A stretch of 64,000 nucleotides of DNA, taken from positions 1 to 64,000 of the forward strand of contig JAKCPI010011575.1 of assembly GCA_023213315.1 (NCBI GenBank). The letters run 5' to 3'. The first letter of the stretch is position 1. Every line of letters starts with the position of its first letter. The translations under genes and the position numbers were made by a program. Source of the stretch: Euborellia annulipes (lineage: Eukaryota; Arthropoda; Insecta; Dermaptera; Anisolabididae). The notes beneath the pieces were generated by a model. It was not told where the DNA came from, ran no database searches, and worked only from the letters and a program-made list of their open reading frames with translations. This document shows, piece after piece, positions 45,341 to 55,786 of the stretch.

Positions 45341-45937
45341 TGATCGGCTGATCAATAAATTGTAAATTGAACCTCACCTTATTTCTTTTTTTTTCTTATA
45401 AAAAAAAAAAATACCGAGACTATTAAGATGGATGGTTTAACCGAAGTCATCATCGACAAATTTTGTTAAAAACAATGTATGAAACTGAATAACAATTTCT
45501 TTTTGATGAAGTTTTATTATTGTAAAAGGAAGGAGGTCAGCCAGTAGACTTAAATGAATAATGATGAAATTCAAGACGCTAATACAATTAGATATAGTAA
45601 ACTAGCTGCTATAATATTCAACAATGAAGTATAAGCAGACCGAGAACAAAATTTGAAGATAGCATCGTCCATTATAAATGCTTATGATAAAAATTCAAAT
45701 TTTTAAACCCCTCTTGGAGAATAAAACGGAAGTCTAGAAAAAAATTTACAATGTAAACCCAATACTTTTCAAAAAAAGAAAATAATTGTAATACCTAATT
45801 GCAAGTGCAAGTTTAAGCTTGCACATAAAAAAGAATACAAGAACTGAAATGAATTAAAAATAAAATAATAGGCGATAGAAATGTTTCGTTTGCTTTATTC
45901 TATTTGGGAACCTAGGTAATTTTATTCCTTTTTGACA
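45341..45937. other. AT-rich stretch, nothing recognised
   Basis: No supported feature. Confidence 0.35.
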
Positions 45938-46120
45938 GTGGGCGCCATAAGGGCCTGATGTGCTCGAGTGTGGAGCCTTGAGTTTAGACAACCAAACCAA
46001 TATTTTTAAAATAAACAAATAATCTTTCTTTAAAAAAACTGAAGGGGAAAAACAACACGTACGACGGCTAAGCATTTTGGTTGCCTAAGCTCAAGGCTTC
46101 ACTCTCGAGCAAAGCAGGCA
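45938..46120. mobile_element. Palindromic MITE, loosely related to 19441-19644
   Basis: GCTCGAGTGTGGAGCCTTGA and its partner CAAGGCTTCACTCTCGAGC, with AGACAACCAAACCAA / TTTTGGTTGCCTA inside and GACGGCTAAGC as in the other element. Confidence 0.65.
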
Positions 46121-46263
46121 CTTGTGTTTAGTTTTTTTTTTTTTTTAGCAGCGCTATTTGTTGGTGAACTAATTTTGAAAAATAGTGTTCTAAAATTCTC
46201 TGGTTTCCCAAGTAAAATAGAGAAAACTGTATCTTTCTACGTTTTTTTCAGGTGCAAGTTGTG

Positions 46264-46674
46264 GCTATATGTCTTTAGGGAAGGAATTATGGAGGCAGAG
46301 GCAGCCAAGAAAGAAAATTCTCTGAATGCTTTATCAATCAGCTGGAGACGTTTCGGTCCATTTCTTATGAACCATGCTCAGTCCATTAAATGGGATATAT
46401 GAAACTCGCATCACTATACCATTATATTAATTGAAGCCAAATTGTAATTATATAGATATATAATGGTATTCTACATATTTATTAAATGATGTACAGTATA
46501 TTATATATTACCTGACTAACTCTGAGCAAAATATACACCAATTAATGGACTGAGGATGGTTAATAATAAATAGACCCAAACGTCTCTAGCTGATTGGTGA
46601 AGCATTCAGAGAATTTTCTTTGCTGCCTCTTCCTCCATACTTCATTCCCTTACGTATCCCTATAGACATATGCT
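46264..46674. mobile_element. Inverted pair of CTGAG(C/G)ATGG...GAAACGTC motifs
   Basis: Arms 46264-46388 and 46542-46674 are inverted copies: TTCTCTGAATGCTTTATCAA against TTGGTGAAGCATTCAGAGAA, and CAGCTGGAGACGTTTCGGTC against GACCCAAACGTCTCTAGCTG. Each ends with GGACTGAGCATGG or GGACTGAGGATGG. The spacer has an AT-rich tract. The layout matches 52501-52736. No RT or GIY-YIG frame is present. Confidence 0.7.
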
Positions 46675-47269
46675 TTCAATAATAACAAAAATAAAAAAAA
46701 TTATCTTTCTAATTAATTATAAATAATTAAGATAATTATCTTTGGACTTATTTTACTTCGATTCGCACCTTTCATGTATACTTTATTTATATTAATATAA
46801 TAACTTCAGTTCTAGTGAATTAACTTGAATTATTTTTTTCATTGAAATGTAAATGTGATTTTTTTTTAATAGTAAAAATGTTTCATTTTCTGGTTTGAAT
46901 GAAGCCATTCACATGTAAAGACCGATTGTTTGACAGATTAAAAAAAAAAAAAAAATAGAAAAATAAATAAATAAAAATAAAACGAGAGAAATTGTCCTAC
47001 CAATCAACTAAATAAAGGCCTTTAGTTTGTGTGTGTTTGTGTGAGATAAGCATTTAAATATAATGAGAAAAAAAAACGCCAAAGTGAAAAAAAGTGAGTT
47101 TTTTAATGGATGCATTCAAATTATAATGAAAAGTTTATAAATGTTTATTTGTTTTGTATAAAGAGCTGAATAAGGAAAGAAAAAATTAATAAATAGCTAA
47201 AAATTCAATTTTTTTAGGGTTGTATTCTGACATATAGAATAATGTGATCATTTTTAATTTTGGAAAATA
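46675..47269. other. AT-rich stretch, nothing recognised
   Basis: No supported feature. Confidence 0.35.
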
Positions 47270-47480
47270 ATAAAAATCTGGTGTGACTGGTCCACAGACG
47301 CAACTTTCTCTTAGCTTAGGTAATTGAAAGTGGTAATTGAAGTTCTTTCTCACTATCTTCCCTATGAAGTACCAGAGTAAAGTGTGCTTCAATCACTTTA
47401 GAGGGCAAAATGAGAATATACATTTTAAAGATCATCTAAAAGAATAATTGTTTTGTAAATTTTAATCAAAAAAGTCAAAT
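47270..47480 (-). mobile_element. H-family element, hairpin-end fragment
   Basis: AAAATCTGGTGTGACTGGTC, a damaged hairpin, then CTATCTTCCCTATGAAGTAC and GAGAATATACATTTTAAAGA. The remainder is lost. Confidence 0.8.
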
Positions 47481-47669
47481 AAACCACAGTTAAACCGAAA
47501 ATCTAATTCTTTTACTAATGATAACAACTGTGAAAGCCTAAACTCCAAAATTAAATAAACAAAGGACTTCCTTAAAAATAAATAGGGAATCACTCTAAAC
47601 ATATAGAAAAAAAAAAAAAAAAGATGATAATATTTATAAGTTTATATATATATAAGTTGCTTTAGGAGA

Positions 47670-47835
47670 GGACCCCTGGCCCTTGGATCAGTGATAGCAG
47701 CCCTTAAAGTTCCAAAGGCCAGTAGTTCGATTTTCGTTCAAAATTTATTTAAATTAGTATTTATCTAAATAAGAACTTAAAATGAATATTAACGGAGTCT
47801 CAGATGCCGAAAAAGATTTAAATAATAAGTGGGAG
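47670..47835 (+). mobile_element. SINE B, copy 2
   Basis: CCTTGGATCAGTGATAGCAG (A-box side), CCAGTAGTTCGATTTTCG (B box), TTTAAATTAGTATTTATCTA body and GTCTCAGATGCCGAAAAAGA tail. Confidence 0.7.
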
Positions 47836-48429
47836 GCAAAGGTCAATTAGTGAATATTTAAAGACCTCTTGGTCGTACGTAATGCTTGCTCTCTCCATCT
47901 CTATCACTAAAATTCAAATTTTAAATAAATATTCTCGTTGAATTCATAATTACTGTATCTAAAAACAATGTCTGAAAATCTTTTTAAGAATAAATTTTTT
48001 ACATCTTGATTAAAATAATAAATTAAATTCTATTAATTCTTCTATTTTTAAAAAATAATAGTATTTTATTTTAGATAAAATAAAATATTGGTCAAATTGA
48101 TAAATGATCATTATTGACCTTGTGTTGTTTATTTAGCCTTACATTTTTGATAAAAAAATATTTTAGTCAACATCAGGATACAAACTATGAACTAATTAAT
48201 TTCCTAAACAAGCCATTAGAAAAAGAGATAGAGGATGAAAAATATTTATTTATATTTTAACTACGTGACTCAATATATAAACAACAGATAAACTGCGTGT
48301 GGCAACATATAACTGATCGTCTGTCTATTCAATATATTAACTTCAAAGATTTTAGTACCGCATCAAAAATGACAGTTGATTTTCAATTTTTATATATATG
48401 TTGACGTGTTACAAATATATGGACTTTAA
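47836..48429. other. AT-rich stretch, nothing recognised
   Basis: No supported feature. Confidence 0.35.
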
Positions 48430-48545
48430 ACGCAGTATATTAAGATCCAATTTGCCAAAGATATTTATTTGGTATCCAATGTATTTAGTCCATTTGTTTG
48501 TGATCTGAACCAATACCACTTAATTTTTAAGGTTATTAAAGCAAC
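48430..48545 (-). mobile_element. SINE A, remnant
   Basis: GATATTTATTTGGTATCCAA and GTGATCTGAACCAATACCAC keep the order of the minus-strand SINE A body and decayed B box. Confidence 0.4.
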
Positions 48546-48547
48546 GT

Positions 48548-49172
48548 TTAAAAATCTGGTATGACTGTCGCACAGCACACTATTTTCTCTTACCTTCGGT
48601 AATCGAAAGTTGTGTTCTGTGCTTTTTACACCAGATTTTTTGTGTCTACATAATATTATTTCGAGGTAAAATTTATAAACATGTGAAAGTATTTATATTC
48701 TGTTAACATGGCAACAATTTCTCTTATCTTTCCTATGAAGTACAAGAGTACAGTGTGCTTCAAAAGATTTCAAGGACAAAATGAGAGAAAGAGCATTTAA
48801 AAAATAATTGATTTTTGAATTTTAATCAAAAAATTTTGAGAAAATTGAAAAAAAAAAATGGTGAAAAAGTACATCAGTAAAGTACTAGTACTTTATGAGC
48901 GATTATGTTCAAAAGCTTTGTGTGTCAGGGGGAACAGTGAGGGTCAATAGTACGTCCGACCCAAGTGTTTTTACTAGTGATTATTTCATTGTTTTTTTAA
49001 AAGAAAATGAAAATCTTTATTCGAAATTTTCTAGGCTTGAACCATGAAAGTTTCCTTTAAAACATATTTAATATTTTTTTTAAAAACAATGAAATAATCA
49101 CAAGTAGAAAACGCATGGATGGGACTTAATATTGTCCCTCACTGTATATATATAATTAAGAGAAAGTAAAAA
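48548..49172 (-). mobile_element. H-family element with a nested MITE
   Basis: Hairpin AAATCTGGTATGACTGTCGC ... GTGCTTTTTACACCAGATTT (48552-48639), TGGCAACAATTTCTCTTATC, AGTACATCAGTAAAGTACTA and AAAAGCTTTGTGTGTCAGGG. After the nested insert it ends with TATATATATAATTAAGAGAA AGTA. Confidence 0.85.
48935..49144. mobile_element. MITE nested in an H element
   Basis: CAGTGAGGGTCAATAGTACG at the left and AATATTGTCCCTCACTG at the right are inverted. Inner arms ACTAGTGATTATTTCATTGT and AACAATGAAATAATCACAAG also pair. Confidence 0.8.
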
Positions 49173-49857
49173 AAAATACCTAAATATAAAAAAAAAAAGT
49201 AGGCTATATTACTCAAAATTTTGACCCCAGTAGGAATATAAAATTTGAAATAGTAAAAAATATTAGCTTTCAATTGAAGCCACATTCTTACGTCTTCAAA
49301 ATTTAAATAATAAGGTATTATTATTGCTTAAATTTGAATAGTTCTTTTATGTTTGATGGAAGTTAGGTAACCCAAACAACAAAAACACAAATGAAAAGAA
49401 CGAGGACTGCACAAGTTTCTTCACCCATACTAGAATTGTAATAGTGAAGTATTAAATATGTATTTAATGTAAGCATTCAAGGCCCTATCTAAAAAAAGAG
49501 TCAGAAGAGAGTTAAACCTTTGATCCGAAAGAGGAGTTTTTATCATTAGATTCCAAGAAAAGGAAAATAATAAATTCCATCAATCAGAAATGTCAGATCT
49601 GATTGATTTGAATGACGGATGAATAAAGGATAAGAAAATAATATAGAAAAAAAAAGTAATTGAATTAATACGGAATACAAATTTTTCCGATGAGGCTACC
49701 ATAAGTGCCAAGAATGAAAAGAAATTCTATTAATACTAAATTTTATGTTTAATTATAAAATTGCATATTAAATATAAATTATAGTATCTAAAGATGTAAA
49801 TAAATTTTCTGAAAATAATTTGTCGTCGTCTAGTGAATTCCTAGTCGTTGGATATTT
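49173..49857. other. AT-rich stretch, nothing recognised
   Basis: No supported feature. Confidence 0.35.
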
Positions 49858-50100
49858 TCATCTTTTCACGTTTTTACGTTGATCATTTATTAATGACACC
49901 CACTCAGCCTCTCCGAATGCATCCGGCAAGAAGTCGGCCGGAAGTGCCCGAAGGAGTTCCAAGGGAGAGGAAAGAGATTTAAAAAAAATAAAACAGAATC
50001 TAAAGCCAAATTTTTTTTTTTGGAATGCAACAAGAAATACTACTATTACAATGGACAACAAAAATGACATTTTGCAAGTTTCCTTCACTTCATGAGTCAA
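49858..50100 (-). other. Open minus frame over a GC-richer unique island
   Basis: An 80-codon frame whose second half (RALPADFLPDAFGEAEWVS) lies in a GC-rich patch (49905-49970), while the first half crosses T/A runs. It shows no known domain and no good acceptor. Could be a conserved coding remnant or chance. Confidence 0.2.
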
Positions 50101-50200
50101 CTCTTATTAATTTTGGGTTGAGAAAAAAGGATAAGAAAAAGAAAAATTTTTATTTGCTCTATTTATAGAGGGAATAAAATTTTTAATATAGGTTTTATTT

Positions 50201-50541
50201 AGCTTTGGACACCCCTAATGCAATTTTTACCATCCCTGGATGCAAAATACATATATTTTCGATATTCTATAATTCTTTGGCTTTCCAAAAAATCATTTAT
50301 TCGTGAAAATCTGTTAAGTATTAACGAATATTCCTATGAGCTCTACTGTCGGAAAGAGAGCAAAGCGCCTAAAAGGTAGACAGCCGAAAATGTCTTTTGT
50401 TTTTTATATAATTTCGCTAATTATTAACAGATTTTCTGGAATGAATTATTTTTGGAAAGCTAAAGAACTATAGAATATCGTAAATATATCTTTTTTCATA
50501 TCCAGGGATGGAAAAATTGTATTAGGGGTGATCAAAACTTA
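50201..50541. mobile_element. Palindromic MITE, about 340 bp
   Basis: AGCTTTGGACACCCCTAATG and its relative ending at 50540 (TTAGGGGTGATCAAAACTT). Inner pairs are ATATTCTATAATTCTTTGGC / GCTAAAGAACTATAGAATAT and AAAATCTGTTAA / TTAACAGATTTT. Confidence 0.85.
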
Positions 50542-50639
50542 AAACAAAAATTCGATTTTTCTAAACTTTAAGTCGTTTGAAGAAAGTCTAAATGATCTCC
50601 TTTTGGGCTGAAACTCGAATATTTCTTGTAGTAAGCGAT

Positions 50640-50760
50640 TAAAGAAAGAGCAGTTGCAGCTAGTTTTATTTCATTTTATTAGGCACTTTAAGACGACATT
50701 TCGGACAGATTTACGACCATCCTCAGTGCTGAAGTATGTCAACAAAAGGTCGAACGATAC
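50640..50760 (-). repeat. Single CTGAGGATGG...CCGAAATGTCGTC motif
   Basis: Minus strand: AGCACTGAGGATGGTCG, then GTCCGAAATGTCGTCTTAAA and GTGCCTAATAAAATGAAA. It shares the spacing of the paired motifs at 46 and 52 kb, but has no inverted partner nearby. Confidence 0.5.
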
Positions 50761-51713
50761 AATTAAATAAAAAATTTTTCGCCATTAAATAAGGACCAAA
50801 TGCTATGCGAGTCAAGGCTACATTAACACGAGTGAATATTTCTTTGTATTTTAACTATTTGCATATTTTAAAGGTGTGACGCCTTAAAAAAAATTTTGAA
50901 AATTCATAATATGAGCCTTTTTAGAGCATATTTTCTAATTTAAAGGGAAATTTCAAAAAAACATTTAACTAAAAATCAGTCGAATGTCGACTGTATTTTT
51001 CAATGCATCTCTGACTACCCAGAAAAAATAATATAAATTTAATGCAAAAGGCATCAATGAATGATATCAAATATATACAGCAAGAAACAATGCATCTCAT
51101 ACCCGTGAAGGGTGTTTTTATATTGTTAATAAACAAAATACGCGACGATTGTTAATTTTCTATATCTCGGAATTCTCGCGGCCTCCAACCTCCAATTTTA
51201 TTAGTTTGCTTCCCTTTGCTTATCATTTCCGCGATTTCATGTTTGTTTTTCACCTTTTTCTCAAAATTAAAGATTTTTATTCCTACCCATAATTTGGGAA
51301 ATAATAAGCAAAGAAAGTATTTTTCAAAGGTAGCGCAGGCGTCTCGTCGCACTAGCTGACTTACATACTAATTTTGTTGATAAAAATTCCCTTGCCATAG
51401 TCATGTCACCGCATATATATATTTTTATATATATATATAATGGTAAAACTTTTTTTTCTTCCAATATGATCTGTTTACAAACAGAAACACCCAGAGCATC
51501 TTTAAGTTTCAGGTTTTGGCCTTTTTATACGTAAAGCGATAAATAATGGCTGCGTTCCTCAGGGAGGATTTCAAGACTTTTATTTTTTTTTTCTTCTTCC
51601 ATTTCCAAAACAGACTTTAGAATTTCATTTCCTTTAATTCAATAAACAATCAATAAAAACTGAGATTTTTATTTGTGAACTAAACGAACCCTTTATTCAT
51701 GTAGTAATTTATA
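50761..51713. other. AT-rich stretch, no gene supported
   Basis: The minus frame 51152-51352 ends GGWRPREFRDIEN and looks mildly protein-like, but no family or splice pair is recognised. An (AT)n run sits at 51413-51440. Confidence 0.35.
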
Positions 51714-52158
51714 CAGGGTGTCTCGGAAGTGGCGGGAGTAATTGTTGAGGTCGATAGAGAAAAAAATTCTGAATCGAAAGTTCCTGAGCCAAACATTTTT
51801 TTGGGCCTTAGAAAATTAGTTATTAATTAAAAACGATAGCCAATCAGGAGCACGCTACAAGAGAATCACAAGTGAGTGGGGATATTTCATTAATTACATA
51901 ATTAATAAAATATTTCGAATAAAACCAAAGCTCTGTCTAATGTCAGGGGAAATTCACTTTCTTTGTTTGTAATTAATATTTTATTAACTACGTCCCCACT
52001 CACTTGTGATTCTCTTGTAGCGGCTCCTGATTGGCTATCGTTTTTAATTAATAACTAATTTTCTAAGGCCCAAAAATGTTTGGCTCAGGAACTTTCGATT
52101 CAGAATTTTTTTCTCTATCGACCCCAACAATTACTCCCGCCACTTCCGAGACACCCTG
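51714..52158. mobile_element. TA-flanked fold-back MITE with ACAGGGTGTCTCGG ends
   Basis: CAGGGTGTCTCGGAAGTGGC on the left and GCCACTTCCGAGACACCCTG on the right are exact complements flanked by TATA on both sides. About 190-bp arms (TCGATAGAGAAAAAAATTCT, AACGATAGCCAATCAGGAGC, GAGAATCACAAGTGAGTGGG and complements) surround a spacer near 51930. No coding frame. TA flanks suggest a Tc1/mariner-mobilised element. Confidence 0.9.
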
Positions 52159-52194
52159 TATAATAAAGTCATAGCTCCATAAGACTTAAAATTT

Positions 52195-52240
52195 ATCGAC
52201 GACTTTTCGAGCCTCCTAATGCTTAATTCATCAGGGCGGA
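52195..52240 (-). repeat. CTGATGA...CGAAAAGTCGTC motif
   Basis: Minus strand: CCTGATGAATTAAGCATTAG, GAGGCTCGAAAAGTCGTCG. This is a relaxed member of the motif set and lies about 300 bp from the inverted pair at 52501. Confidence 0.45.
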
Positions 52241-52307
52241 TAATTGTCAAATTGTTAACAAATGTATCAATAATATAAGCTCTAATTTAGAATATAAATA
52301 TTATTAT

Positions 52308-53236
52308 TAAAAACCTGGTGTGATGGTCGCACAGCAGACAACTTTCTTTACCTTCAGTAAGTTGTTTTTTGTGCTTGCCACACCAGATTTTTTTCTGTCG
52401 AGATATATTTAGTTTCCTCCGACATATTAGAATTCAAGATGTTAAATTTATAAACATTTATATTTATTAATTTCAGGAGGTATGGCTGAATGTATAATGT
52501 GTAGTGAGGAGATTCAAAGCAGCCAAAAACAATAAAGAAAAAATATATTTATCTTTCGCTTTATTTTACACGCTTGTCGACATTTCGGCCGATATTCCGG
52601 CCTTCATCAAGACAAACTGCACTTTGACCTGATGAAGGCAGGAGTATCGGCCGAAACGTCGACAATGTAAAATAAAGCGAAAGATAAATATATTTTTTTC
52701 TTTATTGCTTTTGGCTGCCTTGAATCTCCTCACTACTCATTTATAGACTATTTATTAAAATTTTATTACCATTGCAATCATTTCTCCTATCTTTCCTATG
52801 AAGTACAACAGTAAAGTGGTCTTCAAGCAATTTTGAGAGCAAAATGAGAATACACATTTTAAAGAGCATCTAAAAAATAATTGATTTTTGAATTTTAATC
52901 AAAACCGTTAGAGCGAATTTTGAGAAAAAAAAAACAAACAAACTGAAAAAGTACATCAGTAAAGTACTAGTACTCTTAGGGCGATTTTGTTTAAAACTTT
53001 ATTTTCACGGGGGATGCCTAACTTAAATATAGAATTTCCACATCCTAGCTCTTATGGTTGTTGAGATAATTTGTTCCCAGACAGACTATGTTGCGAAAAC
53101 CACTTATTCTGATTCAGGTGACCTCAAAACGTGTATATCCATCAAAATCTCGACTTCGAATTTTTTACATGATCGCAATACGTACTTCTCTCTATATATT
53201 AACATATATACAGTATAGAGGTAAGAGAAAGTAAAA
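52308..53236 (-). mobile_element. H-family element split by an inverted motif pair
   Basis: Hairpin CCTGGTGTGATGGTCGCACA ... TGCTTGCCACACCAGATTTT (52313-52392), ATATATTTAGTTTCCTCCGA, then the insert 52480-52745, then CATTGCAATCATTTCTCCTA, AGTACATCAGTAAAGTACTA, CATCAAAATCTCGACTTCGA and the TATATATTAACATATATACA end with AGAGGTAAGAGAAAGTA. Confidence 0.85.
52501..52736. mobile_element. Inverted pair of TGATGAAGGC...GGCCGAAACGTCGAC motifs, Penelope-like terminus candidate
   Basis: The arms are nearly perfect complements, from GTAGTGAGGAGATTCAAAGC to GAATCTCCTCACTAC. Facing inward, each carries TGATGAAGG...GGCCGAAA(C/T)GTCGAC (52572-52609 minus, 52629-52663 plus), followed outward by AATAAAGCGAAAGATAAATA. 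Penelope-like retroelement termini are reported to carry hammerhead-type motifs with CTGATGA and GAAA cores. Here an extra A after CTGATGA departs from the consensus, so ribozyme activity is not established. Confidence 0.65.
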
Positions 53237-53799
53237 TTACACATGTCATCTGAATTAAGAATTTAAAATGTCTGAAATGTCAACGATAAGCAAAAATTAA
53301 AAATGGTTTTTATTTCATTCTAAGAGTGAAATTTCTCTTATATCAAACATAAATTTTTTAATAAAATGGAGAAATAAAATTTTTTTTATTCCCTATTATA
53401 TCTTTATTATTATCTAATTTGAGTAGGTTGGTTATGTGCTGACCACAACAGTTTATTTTATTAAGAAATGATATTCATTAAATTTTAAGTTTCTTCCCTC
53501 ATAAAAAAAATATATTAATTAATATTAATAAAAATATTTTTCAATGCGGAAATATTCATTTAATTTAACTGGCAGTATTATATTTATAAATAGCTCGGAG
53601 GTTAAAATTTGAATAATTTAAGATTGCACACAACACACACACACACACACACATCTGTTTATTAATTAATTTGTTCTTTGGAAGATTTACAAAAATAAAT
53701 TCGTTTTTTTTTTTTTTTTTTTTTTTTTATAACTGAGTCACCAATTCATTAATAAAATTTTTCATTAAGTGCAGGTATTTATTTATTTTTTATTTATAG
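53237..53799. other. AT-rich stretch with (AC)n and poly-T
   Basis: (AC)n at 53629-53653 and a T-run at 53705-53729. Nothing else. Confidence 0.5.
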
Positions 53800-54040
53800 C
53801 CGTCTCGCTTAAGGAAATCATATTTTTCTCCCCCTCCATAAGCTTAAAATTAGCTAAACCAGAGGGAAAGAGTAGGCAGGTTAAAAGGCTAAAAAGGGTC
53901 TTTAAGGCCTTTTAATGACTTGGAACAGGGAAACAGGATGGACAAGAGGGGAGAACAAAACAGCACAAAAGCTTCCCCTGTTCAAGCCACCGCCACGAAG
54001 GTCTCGTGTTTGTCTGCTTGCCTGCACTAAGAACGAATTA
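53800..54040. other. GC-richer unique island
   Basis: The stretch AGCCGTCTCGCTTAAGG to CTTGCCTGCACTAAGAACG is not repeated elsewhere in the window. A minus frame of about 39 codons after TTCTTAGTGCAG is open, but the acceptor is weak. Candidate conserved noncoding DNA. Confidence 0.25.
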
Positions 54041-54529
54041 TTCATTTGTGAATATGAATAAATAAATAAATATATAAATAAATGATCAAAAAGACTCCTT
54101 TGTGAAGCGGCTTCCTTTATAAACAGTATATTATAACAACCAAACTAAAAAAATTATTTCAAGTAATTGTTGCCTATTTTCATAATTTTTTTCGGGTTAA
54201 TTATGCACTCCAATGAAGTGTTCATGTTTGTTTGCTGGGAGATAGACAACCCAAATAACCAAATCACTCTTTTAATTCCCTGAGAACACCTCTGGTTGCT
54301 AACATTTTAGAGATTAAACAAATGTGTAATCCGCTTTAGAAAGTTGGTTATTTTGGTTCCTATCTTCCAGCAACCAAATTTGCAATCAATATCGTATTTT
54401 TCCACTAAAAATTCAAATATTCAGAGTTATTGTTAAAAATCAGTAAAATTTTGACATAAGTTAAAACTCTTGTTGTGTCAATGCCAGGCTCAACGCAAAT
54501 TTTTATTAAAAACGACCCGCCGCATGTTG
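54041..54529. other. AT-rich stretch, nothing recognised
   Basis: No supported feature. Confidence 0.35.
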
Positions 54530-54930
54530 GTTTTTTGGATTCATGTCAAAAATTCGGAGTCGAGATTTTGACGGGTTTACACGGTTTGAGGTCCCCTTAA
54601 TCCAAAAAAGTGATTTTCACAACATGGTCTGTCGTGTGTGTGTGTGTCTGTGAACAAAATATCTCAAGAACGAAAAAAGCTAGAATGTTGACATTTTATT
54701 TTTATAAGTTACTTAAACCCTGAGACGTGACACGAAGCTTTTGAACAAAATCGGCCAAAAAGTACTAGTACTTTACTGATGTATTTTTTCATTTTTTTTC
54801 GATTTTCTCAAAATTCGCTTTCACGATTTTGATTAAAATTCAAAAAAATCAATTATTTTTTTAGATGCTCTTTAAAATGTATATTCTCATTTTGCTTTCA
54901 AAATTGTATGAAGCACACTTTATTCTTGTT
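54530..54930 (+). mobile_element. H-family element lacking both hairpin ends
   Basis: GGATTCATGTCAAAAATTCG, (GT)n at 54631-54647, ACGAAGCTTTTGAACAAAAT, AAGTACTAGTACTTTACTGA and AATGTATATTCTCATTTTGC. Confidence 0.85.
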
Positions 54931-54944
54931 TCACAAATTGTGCT

Positions 54945-55062
54945 ATTTATAAAATAATCCATTTGCGATGTCGACACCAGTGAAATTAATTTTTTTTTAA
55001 ATTGAAATCTCGGGGGGAGGGGTGTAATTACCTCCTTTACCCCTTGTATCCGCCATTGGTAT
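54945..55062 (-). mobile_element. hAT-like end fragment
   Basis: TCGGGGGGAGGGGTG and CCCCTTGTATCCGCCATTGG, read on minus as CCAATGGCGGATACAAGGGG, resemble CAGTGGCGGATCCAGGGG-type hAT ends. No partner end is visible. Confidence 0.5.
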
Positions 55063-55391
55063 GAGTTAAGATTGGTCAAATCTATTTCGTTTTTTCAAAC
55101 TGATTGAAAATCGTAAGCAAAAACTTAAAATCAAGTTATGGGCACAACACAAAATATTTTGTAAAAAAAAAATCGAAAATCGATTTTTGCCTTAAAAAAA
55201 ATAGATTCTTTTCAAAATCGATTATTTGGTTTCGATTTTAAAATCGTCGAATCGAAAATCGATTCAGCCTCCGAATCTACCAACCATAGTATGAGTATAA
55301 CTTTTTTGCCAAAGTTTTTTATGCGATGCCTTTTTTTTCAATTTTTATTCTTATTGAACAATGGCATTTGGTTTATTTTAGATATACTCAC

Positions 55392-55448
55392 ACTTTCTGA
55401 TTTGTCGAGAGAATCACTTCGCTTGGGATCTTTTTGTCCATCGAACAC
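55392..55448 (-). CDS. Candidate 57-nt microexon (minus strand)
   Basis: Read on the minus strand, a long pyrimidine run ending TTTTTCAG leads into 57 bases that are open in phase 0 and end at GTGAGTATA, a good donor. The peptide is VFDGQKDPKRSDSLDKSES: charged, serine-rich and apparently disordered, the kind of segment inserted into linkers of channels, kinases or scaffold proteins by alternative splicing. Base composition is clearly less AT-rich than both flanks, and codon use is balanced. The other two frames of this interval lack comparable flanking signals. I do not recognise the parent protein and found no neighbouring exon. A chance arrangement is possible, because poly-T before AG is common in AT-rich DNA. 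Confidence 0.5.
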
Positions 55449-55755
55449 CTGAAAAAAAAAAAAAATTATTTGTAGGTTCATCTTGTAAAAATTATAATTA
55501 AAAAAAAAAAATTATTTTGATTTTAGATTGAATAGAAAAAAAAATAGAAGGGAAATGCGAATAAGTAAATTAGTTTATAAGATAGAGAAATCAAGACTGA
55601 GCGGAAATAGCACAGCATATATAACAGAATTAATTGCTGATCTCAGGACATCTTGAAGGGATACCCCTTGCCATTGCAGAGGATAGACAATAAAATTCTA
55701 TAAGAAAGGAGGTCCTCTTTCTCTTTGTGTTCAGTTCAATTTTTATTTCCTAGTG

Positions 55756-55786
<31 letters not shown>

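Noticed and set aside
46124..46402. 92-codon plus frame ending near the motif pair
   Set aside because: It begins in a T-run (FFFFLAA) and overlaps an inverted motif arm. The inverted copy at 46542-46674 does not keep the frame.
53632..53652. CA/GT, AG/CT and homopolymer tracts as functional elements
   Set aside because: They are ordinary microsatellites. Those inside H elements are part of that repeat's design.
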